This document shows positions 1 through 6,997 of a DNA stretch of 14,319 nucleotides, in pieces; within the stretch, counting starts at the first letter, position 1, and every line of letters starts with the position of its first letter. The DNA is from DASUGM01 sp036274055 (lineage in GTDB: Bacteria > Acidobacteriota > Vicinamibacteria > Vicinamibacterales > SCN-69-37), in the NCBI GenBank assembly GCA_036274055.1, contig DASUGM010000192.1, forward strand, positions 1 through 14,319, read 5' to 3'. Made by a program: the position numbers and the translations under genes. The notes beneath the pieces were generated by a model, which worked only from the letters and a program-made list of their open reading frames with translations, was not told where the DNA came from and made no database searches.

Positions 1-30
1 GAATAAGCTGCGGCCGACCGGCAGACCACT

Positions 31-210
31 CATGGGCGATAGCCGATCGGGTGATCGGGTCATGGCAGAGCATGGGCGATCGCGCGATCGAGCAAGGGCT
101 GCGCTGAGTGGCTTAGGCGAGCGCAGCGAAGCCCAGCTCAACCTTCGTCCGATCGCGCGATCGCCCGATGCACTGCCCAGGCCCGATCACCCGATCGGCG
201 ATCGCCCATG
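31..210. repeat. Large nested palindrome of GATCG-rich octamers
   Basis: The outer arms are 31-59 and 182-210; they are reverse complements at 28 of 29 positions (the exception is A41). Inner arms at 71-90 and 150-170 also pair almost perfectly, with one extra base on the right, and the short stretch between the two stems pairs partly. The central loop is about 59 bases. Each arm can be read in 8-base steps resembling GGYGATCG. Weaker complementarity continues outward (11-21 with 211-221). The structure begins 12 bases past the rodZ stop codon. No T-run follows it on the minus strand, so it is not a standard intrinsic terminator, though a stem this long could still halt or protect a transcript. 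Nothing else is visible in 1-221. Confidence 0.85.
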
Positions 211-221
211 CCGGCCGGCCT

Positions 222-1031
222 CTACTGCAAAAAGGTCTGATAATTCGCGGCCGTGACCCGCGTCCGCGCGTGCACGCCTGGATTCCCGAGCGCTTTCGCC
301 GGCCGTCCGTTGATCGTCCACAGGAACGTTCCGGCATTGCCGACGTCGAGCGAGACCTCGCGCTGCGCTTCGAGGCGGCGCCGTTCACCGGCGCGGAACA
401 GCTGCGAGGTCGTCGGCTTGCCGTCGGTGGTGATCTGGATCCAGCAGTCGCCGGTCACCTCGAACTCGACCACCAGCGGCGCCGACGGGGAGGCCGCCGG
501 TGGCGTGGCCGCAGGCGCGGCGGATGCTGCCGGAGGATCCGCCGACCCGGGCGCCGCTGACGCCGGCGGTGTGACGGTTGGCATCGCCGGCGGCGTGGTC
601 ACCGCTGACGAGACCGTTGCCGAGCGCGCCCACAGAGTACGCAACTGCCAGAACAGGGCGGCGACCGCGCCAATGGCGACAATCGCCAGGACAATGCGGA
701 GTGTGCGAATGGCGCGCTGCTGACGTGCGAGGAAGGCCCGGTCGTCGGCGGTCACTTCCGGACGAATCGCGCCGCGGGCGGCGGCGTCGGCCTCGGCCTG
801 GGTGATCAGCGCCGCAAACTCGGCGACGGTGTTGTCGGGATCGAGGCCAACCTCAATCGCATACGCCTTGACGAAGGCGCGACCGAAAATGCCCCCGGGC
901 AGCTTCGAAACGTCGCCCCGCTCCAGCGCCTCGAGGGCGACCGGCGAGATCTTGGTGCGCGCCGCAATGTCCTGGAGCGACACCGCGCGCGACTCGCGCG
1001 CATGCTTCAGCCGGGAGCCGAGGTCGCTCAT
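222..1031 (-). CDS. rodZ: RodZ-like helix-turn-helix membrane protein
   Basis: A 269-residue protein with RodZ layout. Residues 1-75 form a cro/HTH_25-type helix-turn-helix (LGSRLKHARESRAVSLQDIA, then LEALERGD and the LPGGIFGRAFVKAYA stretch typical of the family). A basic segment precedes one membrane helix at about 112-130. A Pro/Ala/Ser-rich linker (about 143-185) leads to a C-terminal periplasmic beta domain of the DUF4115 type (VVEFEVTGDCWIQI to the end). RodZ couples MreB filaments to the cell-wall elongation machinery at the inner membrane; that role is inferred from the family. The ATG at 1031 is chosen because the family motif starts there; no strong ribosome binding site is seen. 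It lies 17 bases after thiE and is the last gene before the palindrome. An unrelated HTH-plus-membrane regulator is the main alternative. Confidence 0.85.
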   Translation of the reverse strand: MSDLGSRLKHARESRAVSLQDIAARTKISPVALEALERGDVSKLPGGIFGRAFVKAYAIEVGLDPDNTVAEFAALITQAEADAAARGAIRPEVTADDRAFLARQQRAIRTLRIVLAIVAIGAVAALFWQLRTLWARSATVSSAVTTPPAMPTVTPPASAAPGSADPPAASAAPAATPPAASPSAPLVVEFEVTGDCWIQITTDGKPTTSQLFRAGERRRLEAQREVSLDVGNAGTFLWTINGRPAKALGNPGVHARTRVTAANYQTFLQ

Positions 1032-1048
1032 GGGAGGGCGTTGCAACT

Positions 1049-1708
1049 CTAGCAGTTCTGCAGCGCGACGCGAAGATCGGCGATCGCGCGCGCCAGGTAT
1101 GCGCGCATGTCTGTCAATGCGGGCGGGACGAACACGTCGATCGCGGCGACGCCGGCGGCGCCGGCGCTGACGCACGGCCGCGCCCGGCTCGCGTCGATCC
1201 CGCCGATCGCGACCACGTCGCACGGAGCGGCAGCCTTGACCGCCTCGCGCAGCGCGGCGATGCCGGCCGCCGGCTGCCCCGGCTTGCTCGATGTCGCGAA
1301 CACGTGGCCAAACAACAAATAGTCGGCGTCGCGATGGGCGATCGCGTCATCGGCGGTGTGAATCGACCGTCCGATCAGCAGGTTCGGATACCGCGCGCGG
1401 ACGCGACCGACATCCGGCCCGTCGGCGCGCAGGTGAACGCCGTGAGCTCCGGCCGACTCGGCCACATCGGCCCGATCGTTGACGAGGATGCGGGTCGGCG
1501 CACCGGCGGCGCGGCTGACGACGCCGGCGACGAGGTGCTCGAGCGGCCGGGCCTCGAGATCGCGCTCGCGGATTTGAATGACGTCGATGCCGGCGGCGAC
1601 GGCCGCATCCAGCTGCGCCTCGAGCGCGCGCAGCGAATCGCCGCCAGCCCGGGCCAGGCGTGCGCGATCGGTGACCAGGTAGAGAAACGGGCGCGCCGTC
1701 GCAATCAC
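1049..1708 (-). CDS. thiE: Thiamine phosphate synthase / TenI family protein
   Basis: A 219-residue TIM-barrel protein of the ThiE/TenI superfamily. ThiE joins the pyrimidine and thiazole phosphates to give thiamine phosphate in the cytoplasm. Recognisable motifs are FLYLVTDR (8-15), DVIQIRERDL (42-51), ILVNDRADVA (74-83), GAHGVHL (87-93), IGRSIHT (112-118), DADYLLFGHVFATSSKPG (127-144) and VVAIGGID (165-172). The phosphate-binding REK of typical ThiE is RER here, and the following GQED-like segment is degenerate, so a TenI-type or divergent enzyme is possible. The GTG at 1708 is chosen because it overlaps the preceding stop as GTGA and sits right before the family start. No other thiamine gene is nearby, so context does not decide between ThiE and TenI. 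Confidence 0.75.
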   Translation of the reverse strand: MIATARPFLYLVTDRARLARAGGDSLRALEAQLDAAVAAGIDVIQIRERDLEARPLEHLVAGVVSRAAGAPTRILVNDRADVAESAGAHGVHLRADGPDVGRVRARYPNLLIGRSIHTADDAIAHRDADYLLFGHVFATSSKPGQPAAGIAALREAVKAAAPCDVVAIGGIDASRARPCVSAGAAGVAAIDVFVPPALTDMRAYLARAIADLRVALQNC

Positions 1709-1902
1709 GACCGACCGTCGTCGCCGGCTTCGGCGACGGGTCGTGAAAACAACGGCGCCAGCGCCGACCGCAGGTCGACCAGCCCGGCGATCACGGTGAC
1801 GATGCCGACGAGCGACACGACGCCGCGGATCAGGTCCCCGGCCATCAACGTGCGCAGCCACGGCAGCATCGCCGCGAAGTAATTGCGATCCCACAGCATC
1901 AT
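1705..1902 (-). CDS. Small hypothetical membrane protein, start uncertain
   Basis: From the first ATG (1902) this is 65 residues, but family-like sequence clearly continues upstream in the same frame. From position 1977 it would be 90 residues beginning IRFFTRLLVAAYLIESGLIL, giving an N-terminal hydrophobic helix (about 6-22) and a second one at about 49-67 (GDLIRGVVSLVGIVTVIAGL). Between them is a Trp-rich stretch (TPWMMLWDRNYF). There is no ATG, GTG or TTG between 1902 and the rnhB stop; an ATC at 1975-1977 lies 5 bases below GAGG (1983-1986) and could be a rare start. The stop overlaps the thiE start as GTGA, which supports a real coupled gene. Function unknown; a two-helix inner-membrane protein is all that can be said. 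Confidence 0.6.
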   Translation of the reverse strand: MMLWDRNYFAAMLPWLRTLMAGDLIRGVVSLVGIVTVIAGLVDLRSALAPLFSRPVAEAGDDGRS

Positions 1903-1998
1903 CCAGGGAGTGGCCGTGAGAATCAGGCCGCTCTCGATCAGATAAGCCGCAACGAGCAGACGGGTGAAGAAGCGGATGGTGTCCTCGACGCGGAGGCG

Positions 1999-2625
1999 TC
2001 AGTCTCGAATCGTATCAAACAGCGATGGCGGCCGGAACGTCCGGCGATGCACCGGTGAATACCCGTGGCGGCCGACGGCGTCGAGATGATCGCGGGTCGC
2101 GTAGCCTTTGTGGCGATCGAAGCCGTAGCGCGGATCGCGCGCGTGCAGTTCGCACATCAGCCGATCCCGCGTCACCTTCGCCAGGATCGACGCCGCCGCG
2201 ATCGCGGTCGAACGCCGATCGCCGCCGATCACCGGGCGCTGCGCCATCGGCAGCCCCGGAATGCGGAACCCGTCGACAAGGACGAAGCCCGGCAGCGGCT
2301 CGAGTCCGAGCACCGCCAGTTCCATCGCCCGCAACGACGCCTGATGGATGTTGATCCGATCGATCTCGTCCGGCTCGATGATCGCCACCCGCCAGTGCAC
2401 CGCCGCGGCGATGATTTCCGGATACAGCGCCTCGCGATCCTCGGCGTCGAGGAGCTTCGAGTCGGCGACGCCCTGGACGTAGCGGTCGTAGTGCAGCACG
2501 ACCGCCGCCGCCACCACCGGACCGGCGAGGCACCCGCGGCCGACCTCGTCGACGCCCGCGACGTGCACGTAGCCCAGACGACGAATGTCGTTCTCGAGCG
2601 CACGTGACGCGCCGCGGCGAGCCAT
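1999..2625 (-). CDS. rnhB: Ribonuclease HII
   Basis: A 208-residue type 2 RNase H, which cuts RNA in RNA-DNA hybrids and removes single ribonucleotides from DNA. The four metal ligands are all visible: Asp26 and Glu27 in GVDEVGRG, Asp118 in LVDGFRIPG, and Asp136 in GGDRRST. Other family motifs are ADSKLL (54-59), AAASILAKVTRD (143-154), HKGYAT (172-177) and the C-terminal VHRRTF (192-197). Length is normal. The ATG at 2625 lies 20 bases after the rplS stop, without a clear ribosome binding site. Its position directly after rplS is the usual one in bacteria; yraN, often next, is absent. Confidence 0.96.
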   Translation of the reverse strand: MARRGASRALENDIRRLGYVHVAGVDEVGRGCLAGPVVAAAVVLHYDRYVQGVADSKLLDAEDREALYPEIIAAAVHWRVAIIEPDEIDRINIHQASLRAMELAVLGLEPLPGFVLVDGFRIPGLPMAQRPVIGGDRRSTAIAAASILAKVTRDRLMCELHARDPRYGFDRHKGYATRDHLDAVGRHGYSPVHRRTFRPPSLFDTIRD

Positions 2626-2645
2626 CGCGAGATTCTAGAGCGATT

Positions 2646-2996
2646 TTAGTTGGTGCGCTTCTGTTCCTTCATCCGCGCGGCCTTGCCCTTCAGATCGCGC
2701 AGGAAGTAGAGCTTGGCGCGGCGGACCTTGGCGCCGCGGACGACCTCGATTTTGTCGATGGTCGGCGAGTGCAGCGGGAAGATGCGCTCGACGCCCTGGC
2801 CGAACGACACCTTGCGGACCGTGAAGGTCGCGCGGGCGCCGCCGCGGTGCTGGCCGATGACCATGCCCTCGAACACCTGGATGCGTTCCTTGTCGCCTTC
2901 GCGCACCTTGACGTGCACACGCACGGTGTCGCCCGATCGCATCTCGGGGCGATCCTTCAGCTGGGCGCGTTCAACGACGTTCAATGCGGGGTTCAT
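2646..2996 (-). CDS. rplS: 50S ribosomal protein L19
   Basis: A 116-residue L19, a 50S protein at the interface with the small subunit. Typical segments run from end to end: RSGDTVRVHVKVREGDKERI (20-39), QVFEGMVIGQHRGG (40-53), TFTVRKVSFGQGVERIFPLH (57-76), and IDKIEVVRGAKVRRAKLYFL near the C-terminus. Length and charge are normal for the family. The ATG at 2996 has a GAGGA site 9 bases upstream. It lies 41 bases after trmD in the conserved rpsP-rimM-trmD-rplS order, and ends with TAA 20 bases before rnhB. Confidence 0.98.
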   Translation of the reverse strand: MNPALNVVERAQLKDRPEMRSGDTVRVHVKVREGDKERIQVFEGMVIGQHRGGARATFTVRKVSFGQGVERIFPLHSPTIDKIEVVRGAKVRRAKLYFLRDLKGKAARMKEQKRTN

Positions 2997-3005
2997 GACT
3001 GTCTG

Positions 3006-3010
3006 TCCTC
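3006..3010 (-). promoter_or_regulatory. Ribosome binding site of rplS
   Basis: GAGGA on the minus strand, 9 bases before the rplS ATG, in a purine-rich run. It fixes the rplS start and marks L19 as one of the few genes here with its own spaced translation signal rather than a stop/start overlap. Confidence 0.6.
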
Positions 3011-3037
3011 TCTCGTCTCTGCTCGAAAACGTTCGAA

Positions 3038-3772
3038 CTATTCTTCCCGGCGCAACCGATCGAGGTCGCGCTGCTCGTCTTCCGTGAGCGCCGCGCGGTC
3101 GATCAAGTCGGGCCGCCGCGCCAGCGTGCGGCGCAGCCGTTCGAGGCGGCGCCAGCGCTCGATCTCCGCGTGATTCCCCGACACGAGCACGTCGGGCACG
3201 GTCTTGCCGCGAACTTCGGCGGGGCGCGTGTAATGCGGGTGGTCGAGCAACCCGCGCGCGAACGAATCGGCCGCCACGGACGCCGCGTCGCCGACCACCC
3301 CCGGCACGAGCCGGGCGACCGCATCCAGAACGACCAGTGCCGGCAGCTCTCCGCCGGTCAGCACGTAGTCGCCGATCGAGAGCTCGTCGGTCACGATGCT
3401 CTCCGCGACCCGCTCGTCGACCCCTTCATATCGGCCGCAGATCAGCACCAGCCGCTCCAGCCGGCTCAGCCGCTCCGCGGTCGCCTGCGTGAACCGCTCG
3501 CCCTGCGGTGTCAGCAGGATCACCGCCGACGCCGGGCCGCGCGCCGCCGCGATCGCGTCGACCGCGCGAAACAGCGGCTCGGGCTTCATCACCATCCCCG
3601 GACCGCCGCCGTACGGCACGTCGTCCACGGTGCGATGGCGATCGTCAGTGAACGCCCGAAGGTCCCAGGCCCGCACCTCGATCAGCCCACGGTCCCTCGC
3701 CCGGGCGACGACGCCGTCGCCGAGCCCGGCCTCGATCATCGCCGGGAAGATCGTGATGACGTCGGCGATCAT
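3038..3772 (-). CDS. trmD: tRNA (guanine-37-N1)-methyltransferase TrmD
   Basis: A 244-residue SPOUT methyltransferase that makes m1G37 in tRNAs reading CNN codons, preventing +1 frameshifting. The N-terminal IADVITIFPAM, the RTVDDVPYGGGPGMVMKPEP segment (47-66), the knot sequence LVLICGRYEGVDERV (108-122), and IGDYVLTGGELPALVVLDAV (133-152) are all classical. Arg154 and Asp169 (catalytic pair of the E. coli enzyme) are present in ARLVPGV and AADSF, followed by LLDHPHYTRP (175-184). Length is normal. The ATG overlaps the rimM stop as ATGA (3769-3772), indicating coupled translation. Confidence 0.98.
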   Translation of the reverse strand: MIADVITIFPAMIEAGLGDGVVARARDRGLIEVRAWDLRAFTDDRHRTVDDVPYGGGPGMVMKPEPLFRAVDAIAAARGPASAVILLTPQGERFTQATAERLSRLERLVLICGRYEGVDERVAESIVTDELSIGDYVLTGGELPALVVLDAVARLVPGVVGDAASVAADSFARGLLDHPHYTRPAEVRGKTVPDVLVSGNHAEIERWRRLERLRRTLARRPDLIDRAALTEDEQRDLDRLRREE

Positions 3773-4308
3773 CTTGCGCCGCCCGCCCGGCGATTGAGCT
3801 CGATCAGCCCCTCGGGCGGATCGATCTCGATGCGCCGATCCACGACACTCACCCGCCGCACGATGTGATCGACCAGCGGGATCAGCACTTCGTCGCCGGC
3901 GGCGTCGAGGACCAGCATCGGAATCCCGACGCCGATCTGCACGCGGTTTACGACGCCGACCCGCGCGCCGGACCCGGTCCAGACCTCGCAGCCGAGCAGA
4001 TCGTGGACGTAGTACGCGCCCGCCGCCAGCGGCCTCAGCTCCTCTTCAGGAATGCTGAGTTCGACATTGCGGAGCGCCTCGGCCGCGTCGATCGAACCGA
4101 CGCCCTCGAACCCGACGACCCAGCGGCCGTCGTGCTCGCGGCTCTCGCGCACCGTCAGCGCCGCCATGCCGCCCTCGCGCGCCGCGTACACCCTGGCGCC
4201 GACGGCGAAACGTTCGTCGGCGAAATCCGTGTCCGCGAGCACCACGACTTCGCCGCGGTTGCCCTGCGGCCGGATCACCCGGCCGACGGGGACGAAACTA
4301 GTCGTCAC
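3769..4308 (-). CDS. rimM: 16S rRNA processing protein RimM
   Basis: A 179-residue RimM, an assembly factor for the 30S head that binds S19 and helps 16S rRNA maturation. The N-terminal barrel has VGRVIRPQGNRGEVVV (7-22) and the C-terminal PRC-barrel has AYYVHDLLGCEV, GARVGVV and EVLIPLVDHIV, ending with DPPEGLIELN. This two-domain layout and length match the family. The start is a GTG at 4308 that overlaps the khpA stop region by 11 bases; it places the VGR motif at the expected distance. The 3' end overlaps trmD as ATGA. All of this fits the standard rpsP operon. Confidence 0.95.
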   Translation of the reverse strand: MTTSFVPVGRVIRPQGNRGEVVVLADTDFADERFAVGARVYAAREGGMAALTVRESREHDGRWVVGFEGVGSIDAAEALRNVELSIPEEELRPLAAGAYYVHDLLGCEVWTGSGARVGVVNRVQIGVGIPMLVLDAAGDEVLIPLVDHIVRRVSVVDRRIEIDPPEGLIELNRRAGGAR

Positions 4309-4540
4309 GGAAGTCGACGGCGACGCGCTGCCCGTCGAGGTCCGCCGCCGCGGTCGCCAGCGCCCGCACCGCGGTTGCGGTGCGACCCTGACGGCCGATC
4401 ACGCGGCCGAGTTCGCCGGGGGCCATCGTCAACTCGACGACAATCTGGCCGCGGCGATCGTATTCCGTGACCTCGACTTCGTCGGGCTTGGCCGCCAGCG
4501 CCCGGGCCACGACTTCAACGACGTCGCGCGCGCGGCTCAC
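4298..4540 (-). CDS. khpA: KH-domain RNA-binding protein KhpA
   Basis: An 80-residue single KH domain, the KhpA (YlqC/KhpA) family, a small RNA chaperone-like protein typically encoded between rpsP and rimM. The nucleic-acid-binding GxxG loop is GRQG (49-52) in LGRVIGRQGRTATAVRAL. The N-terminal helix DVVEVVARALAAKPDEVEV and the C-terminal VAVDFRDD strand are typical. The GTG at 4540 is preferred because it overlaps the rpsP stop as GTGA (4537-4540) and gives the normal family length; longer readings into the rpsP region are out of frame with S16 and do not look like protein. In Gram-positive species KhpA acts with KhpB on cell elongation; its role here is not known. Confidence 0.93.
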   Translation of the reverse strand: MSRARDVVEVVARALAAKPDEVEVTEYDRRGQIVVELTMAPGELGRVIGRQGRTATAVRALATAAADLDGQRVAVDFRDD

Positions 4541-4812
4541 TGCGCGGCGGCTCCGGTCGCGGCATCCGCCGGCGGCGCCGGCGGCATCCGGTCGATCAAC
4601 GTCCGCACCGTATCGGACGCCTGGGCGCCGGCCTTCTGCCAATGCGCGAGGCGCTCCGCATCGAGCACCAGCGTTTCCGGCTTGGTGCGCGGGTTGTAGT
4701 GCCCGATCACCTCGACGAACCGCCCTTCGCGCGCCGACTTGCTCTCCGTCACGACAATGCGGAAGAACGGGCGATTCTTCGAGCCCGCGCGCCGCATGCG
4801 AATTACCAGCAT
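4537..4812 (-). CDS. rpsP: 30S ribosomal protein S16
   Basis: A 91-residue S16, a primary 16S-binding protein needed for 30S assembly. The N-terminus MLVIRMRRAGSKNRPFFRIV is diagnostic, with the following SKSAREGRFVEVIGHYNP (24-41) also typical. The C-terminal extension (about 75-91) is Pro/Ala-rich and variable in the family. A perfect AGGAGG lies 6 bases before the ATG. It heads the rpsP-khpA-rimM-trmD-rplS-rnhB group; the repeat array immediately above it would lie in its leader or in the ffh-rpsP intercistronic RNA. Confidence 0.98.
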   Translation of the reverse strand: MLVIRMRRAGSKNRPFFRIVVTESKSAREGRFVEVIGHYNPRTKPETLVLDAERLAHWQKAGAQASDTVRTLIDRMPPAPPADAATGAAAQ

Positions 4813-4818
4813 TCACTG

Positions 4819-4824
4819 CCTCCT
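4819..4824 (-). promoter_or_regulatory. Consensus Shine-Dalgarno of rpsP
   Basis: AGGAGG on the minus strand, 6 bases from the rpsP ATG. It is the strongest ribosome binding site in the window. The octamer array begins only 4 bases upstream of it (4829), so folding of the array could affect access to this site. Confidence 0.85.
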
Positions 4825-4828
4825 AAAG

Positions 4829-4945
4829 TTGACCGATTGACCGGTTGGCCGGTTGACCGATTGACCGATTGACCGATTGACCGATTGACGGGTTGAACGA
4901 TCGAAGAAATCAGTCGATCGGTCGATGAGTCAATCTGTCAATCCA

Positions 4946-4948
<3 letters not shown>
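4829..4948. repeat. Octamer array (TTGACCGA) with an inverted half
   Basis: Nine consecutive 8-base units on the plus strand from 4829 to 4900: TTGACCGA five times, plus TTGACCGG, TTGGCCGG, TTGACGGG and TTGAACGA. After TCGAAGAA (4901-4908) the units continue in exact 8-base register but in the opposite sense (4909-4940: ATCAGTCG, ATCGGTCG, ATGAGTCA, ATCTGTCA), so the two halves can pair as a long imperfect hairpin. The array fills nearly the whole ffh-rpsP gap, ending at the ffh stop codon and starting 4 bases before the rpsP ribosome binding site. There are no spacers, so it is not a CRISPR array. Confidence 0.9.
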
Positions 4949-6301
<1,353 letters not shown>

Positions 6302-6373
6302 GACGGTGGTTTGCGCCCCATCGGCGGGTCGAGCCGGTCACTAGCGGCCCAACCCACTGAAACGCAAACTCTT

Positions 6374-6403
6374 ATCTTACAGGACAGTTGGCTCAGGGCT
6401 CAA
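6374..6403 (-). promoter_or_regulatory. Candidate ffh promoter using the heptamer repeat
   Basis: On the minus strand TTGAGC (6398-6403) and TAAGAT (6374-6379) are 18 bases apart, about 75 bases upstream of the ffh ATG. Each matches the sigma-70 consensus at four of six positions. The -35-like hexamer is part of the left heptamer repeat. The match is weak and ffh could also be read through from elsewhere, so this is a suggestion only. Confidence 0.3.
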
Positions 6404-6498
6404 GGCTCACGGCTCGGGGTCCAAACCTTCCCCGCTGCACCCGCCTGAGGGCTCACGGCTCACGGCTCACGGCTCGGGGTCCAAACCTTCCCCGCTGC
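6386..6498. repeat. Left heptamer repeat, duplicated with 60-base period
   Basis: GGCTCAG, GGCTCAA, GGCTCAC and GGCTCGG run in steps of 7 from 6390 to 6417. A second copy (GGCTCAC three times, then GGCTCGG) runs from 6450 to 6477. Each is followed by the same 21 bases (6418-6438 and 6478-6498), so 6390-6438 and 6450-6498 are direct repeats with 47 of 49 positions equal. In each copy CGGGG and CCCCG can pair over a 10-base loop. The first copy, extended to 6386, is the partner of the inverted repeat at 6966-6997. Confidence 0.92.
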
Positions 6499-6504
6499 GG
6501 ACTT

Positions 6505-6555
6505 GGTTGGGGAACGGATGGCCCCGAGGAGTGACCTGAGCTCCCCGTTCCAACC
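6505..6555 (+). other. Stem-loop upstream of the four-helix-bundle gene
   Basis: GGTTGG (6505-6510) and AACGG (6513-6517) pair with CCGTT (6545-6549) and CCAACC (6550-6555): 11 pairs with a 2-base bulge and a loop of 27 bases. It lies about 50 bases before the preferred ATG, in a stretch (6302-6604) that otherwise holds only the ffh upstream region and the heptamer repeats. It could be part of an RNA leader. Confidence 0.45.
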
Positions 6556-6604
6556 TTGAATGACGCGATTCCGCCAGGAACGGCTCTTGCCAACGCTTGA
6601 GGCC

Positions 6605-6976
6605 ATGAGTCGAGACCATCGAAAACTGGACGCTTTTCAAATCGCCGACGCGTTGGTATTGCTGGTGTATCAGGTCACTTCCGACTTGCCGCCTCACGAA
6701 CGATTCGGGCTACAGTCGCAAATCCGGCGTGCCGCCGTTTCGGTGGCAACCAATATCGTCGAAGGCTCGAGCCGGCCGACTACTGCCGACTACTGTCGGT
6801 TTTTGCACCTCGCCCACGGCTCGGCGCGCGAATGTGAGTATCTCATTGAGCTCACGGCTCGACTCCAATACCTGCCAGGCGACGCAACCGCTTCAATCGC
6901 GAGGCGCTACAACAGCGTGTCAGCGATGCTCCTCGGCGTCGTGCGCGCGCTCATGCCAGGCGTCACCGAGCCGTGA
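6605..6976 (+). CDS. Four-helix-bundle protein, S23 / 23S rRNA IVS family
   Basis: A 123-residue helical protein of the S23 (23S rRNA intervening-sequence) four-helix-bundle family, distantly related to Avd of diversity-generating retroelements. The family signature is plain: LQSQIRRAAVSVATNIVEGS (36-55), followed by FLHLAHGSARECEYLIEL (66-83). Helices fall at about 8-27, 34-53, 60-89 and 94-115. Relatives form basic, ring-like pentamers thought to bind nucleic acid; the biochemical role is unknown. The ATG at 6605 gives the usual family length, with a GAGG only 2 bases away; an in-frame ATG at 6560 would add 15 residues unlike the family. It is the only plus-strand gene. Its stop codon and last two sense codons lie inside the right inverted repeat, 20 bases from the ribBA stop. 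Confidence 0.88.
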   Translation: MSRDHRKLDAFQIADALVLLVYQVTSDLPPHERFGLQSQIRRAAVSVATNIVEGSSRPTTADYCRFLHLAHGSARECEYLIELTARLQYLPGDATASIARRYNSVSAMLLGVVRALMPGVTEP

Positions 6977-6997
6977 GCCCTGAGCCTTGAGCCAACT
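6966..6997. repeat. Right inverted repeat of the S23-like element
   Basis: Four heptamers of the form NTGAGCC or CCGAGCC in steps of 7, followed by AACT. The reverse complement equals 6386-6417 at 30 of 32 positions; the two differences are an A/G exchange at equivalent places in adjacent heptamers. It contains the stop codon of the four-helix-bundle gene (6974-6976), and its last base is the last base of the ribBA stop codon. Confidence 0.92.

Larger units (their letters stand above)
6386..6997 (+). mobile_element. Candidate inverted-repeat element carrying an S23-like gene
   Basis: A 612-base unit bounded by 32-base inverted repeats (6386-6417 and 6966-6997) matching at 30 of 32 positions, enclosing one plus-strand gene for a four-helix-bundle protein. 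It lies between minus-strand genes ribBA and ffh and is antisense to both. By eye it is less GC-rich than its surroundings and its gene lies on the opposite strand, which suggests acquisition. There is no transposase, and I see no clear target-site duplication. The layout resembles 23S rRNA intervening sequences, which are hairpins with an S23 gene inside, but no rRNA is here. That it is or was mobile is inference. Confidence 0.45.

Noticed and set aside
31..210. Rho-independent terminator of rodZ
   Set aside because: The stem is far too long and no T-run follows in the minus-strand sense; kept as a repeat instead.
6302..6604. FMN riboswitch, 4.5S RNA or tRNA in the ribBA-ffh space
   Set aside because: No conserved riboswitch boxes, SRP RNA tetraloop motif or tRNA arms could be recognised; the space is explained by the repeats and ffh upstream region.
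6467..6697. Minus-strand frame of 76 codons over the repeat and start of the S23-like gene
   Set aside because: It spans the duplicated repeat and lies antisense to the recognisable four-helix-bundle gene; no family features.
6848..6862. Further heptamer copy inside the S23-like gene (GCTCACGGCTCG)
   Set aside because: A 12-base match within conserved coding sequence (residues ELTARL); it may be chance and gives no tandem register.
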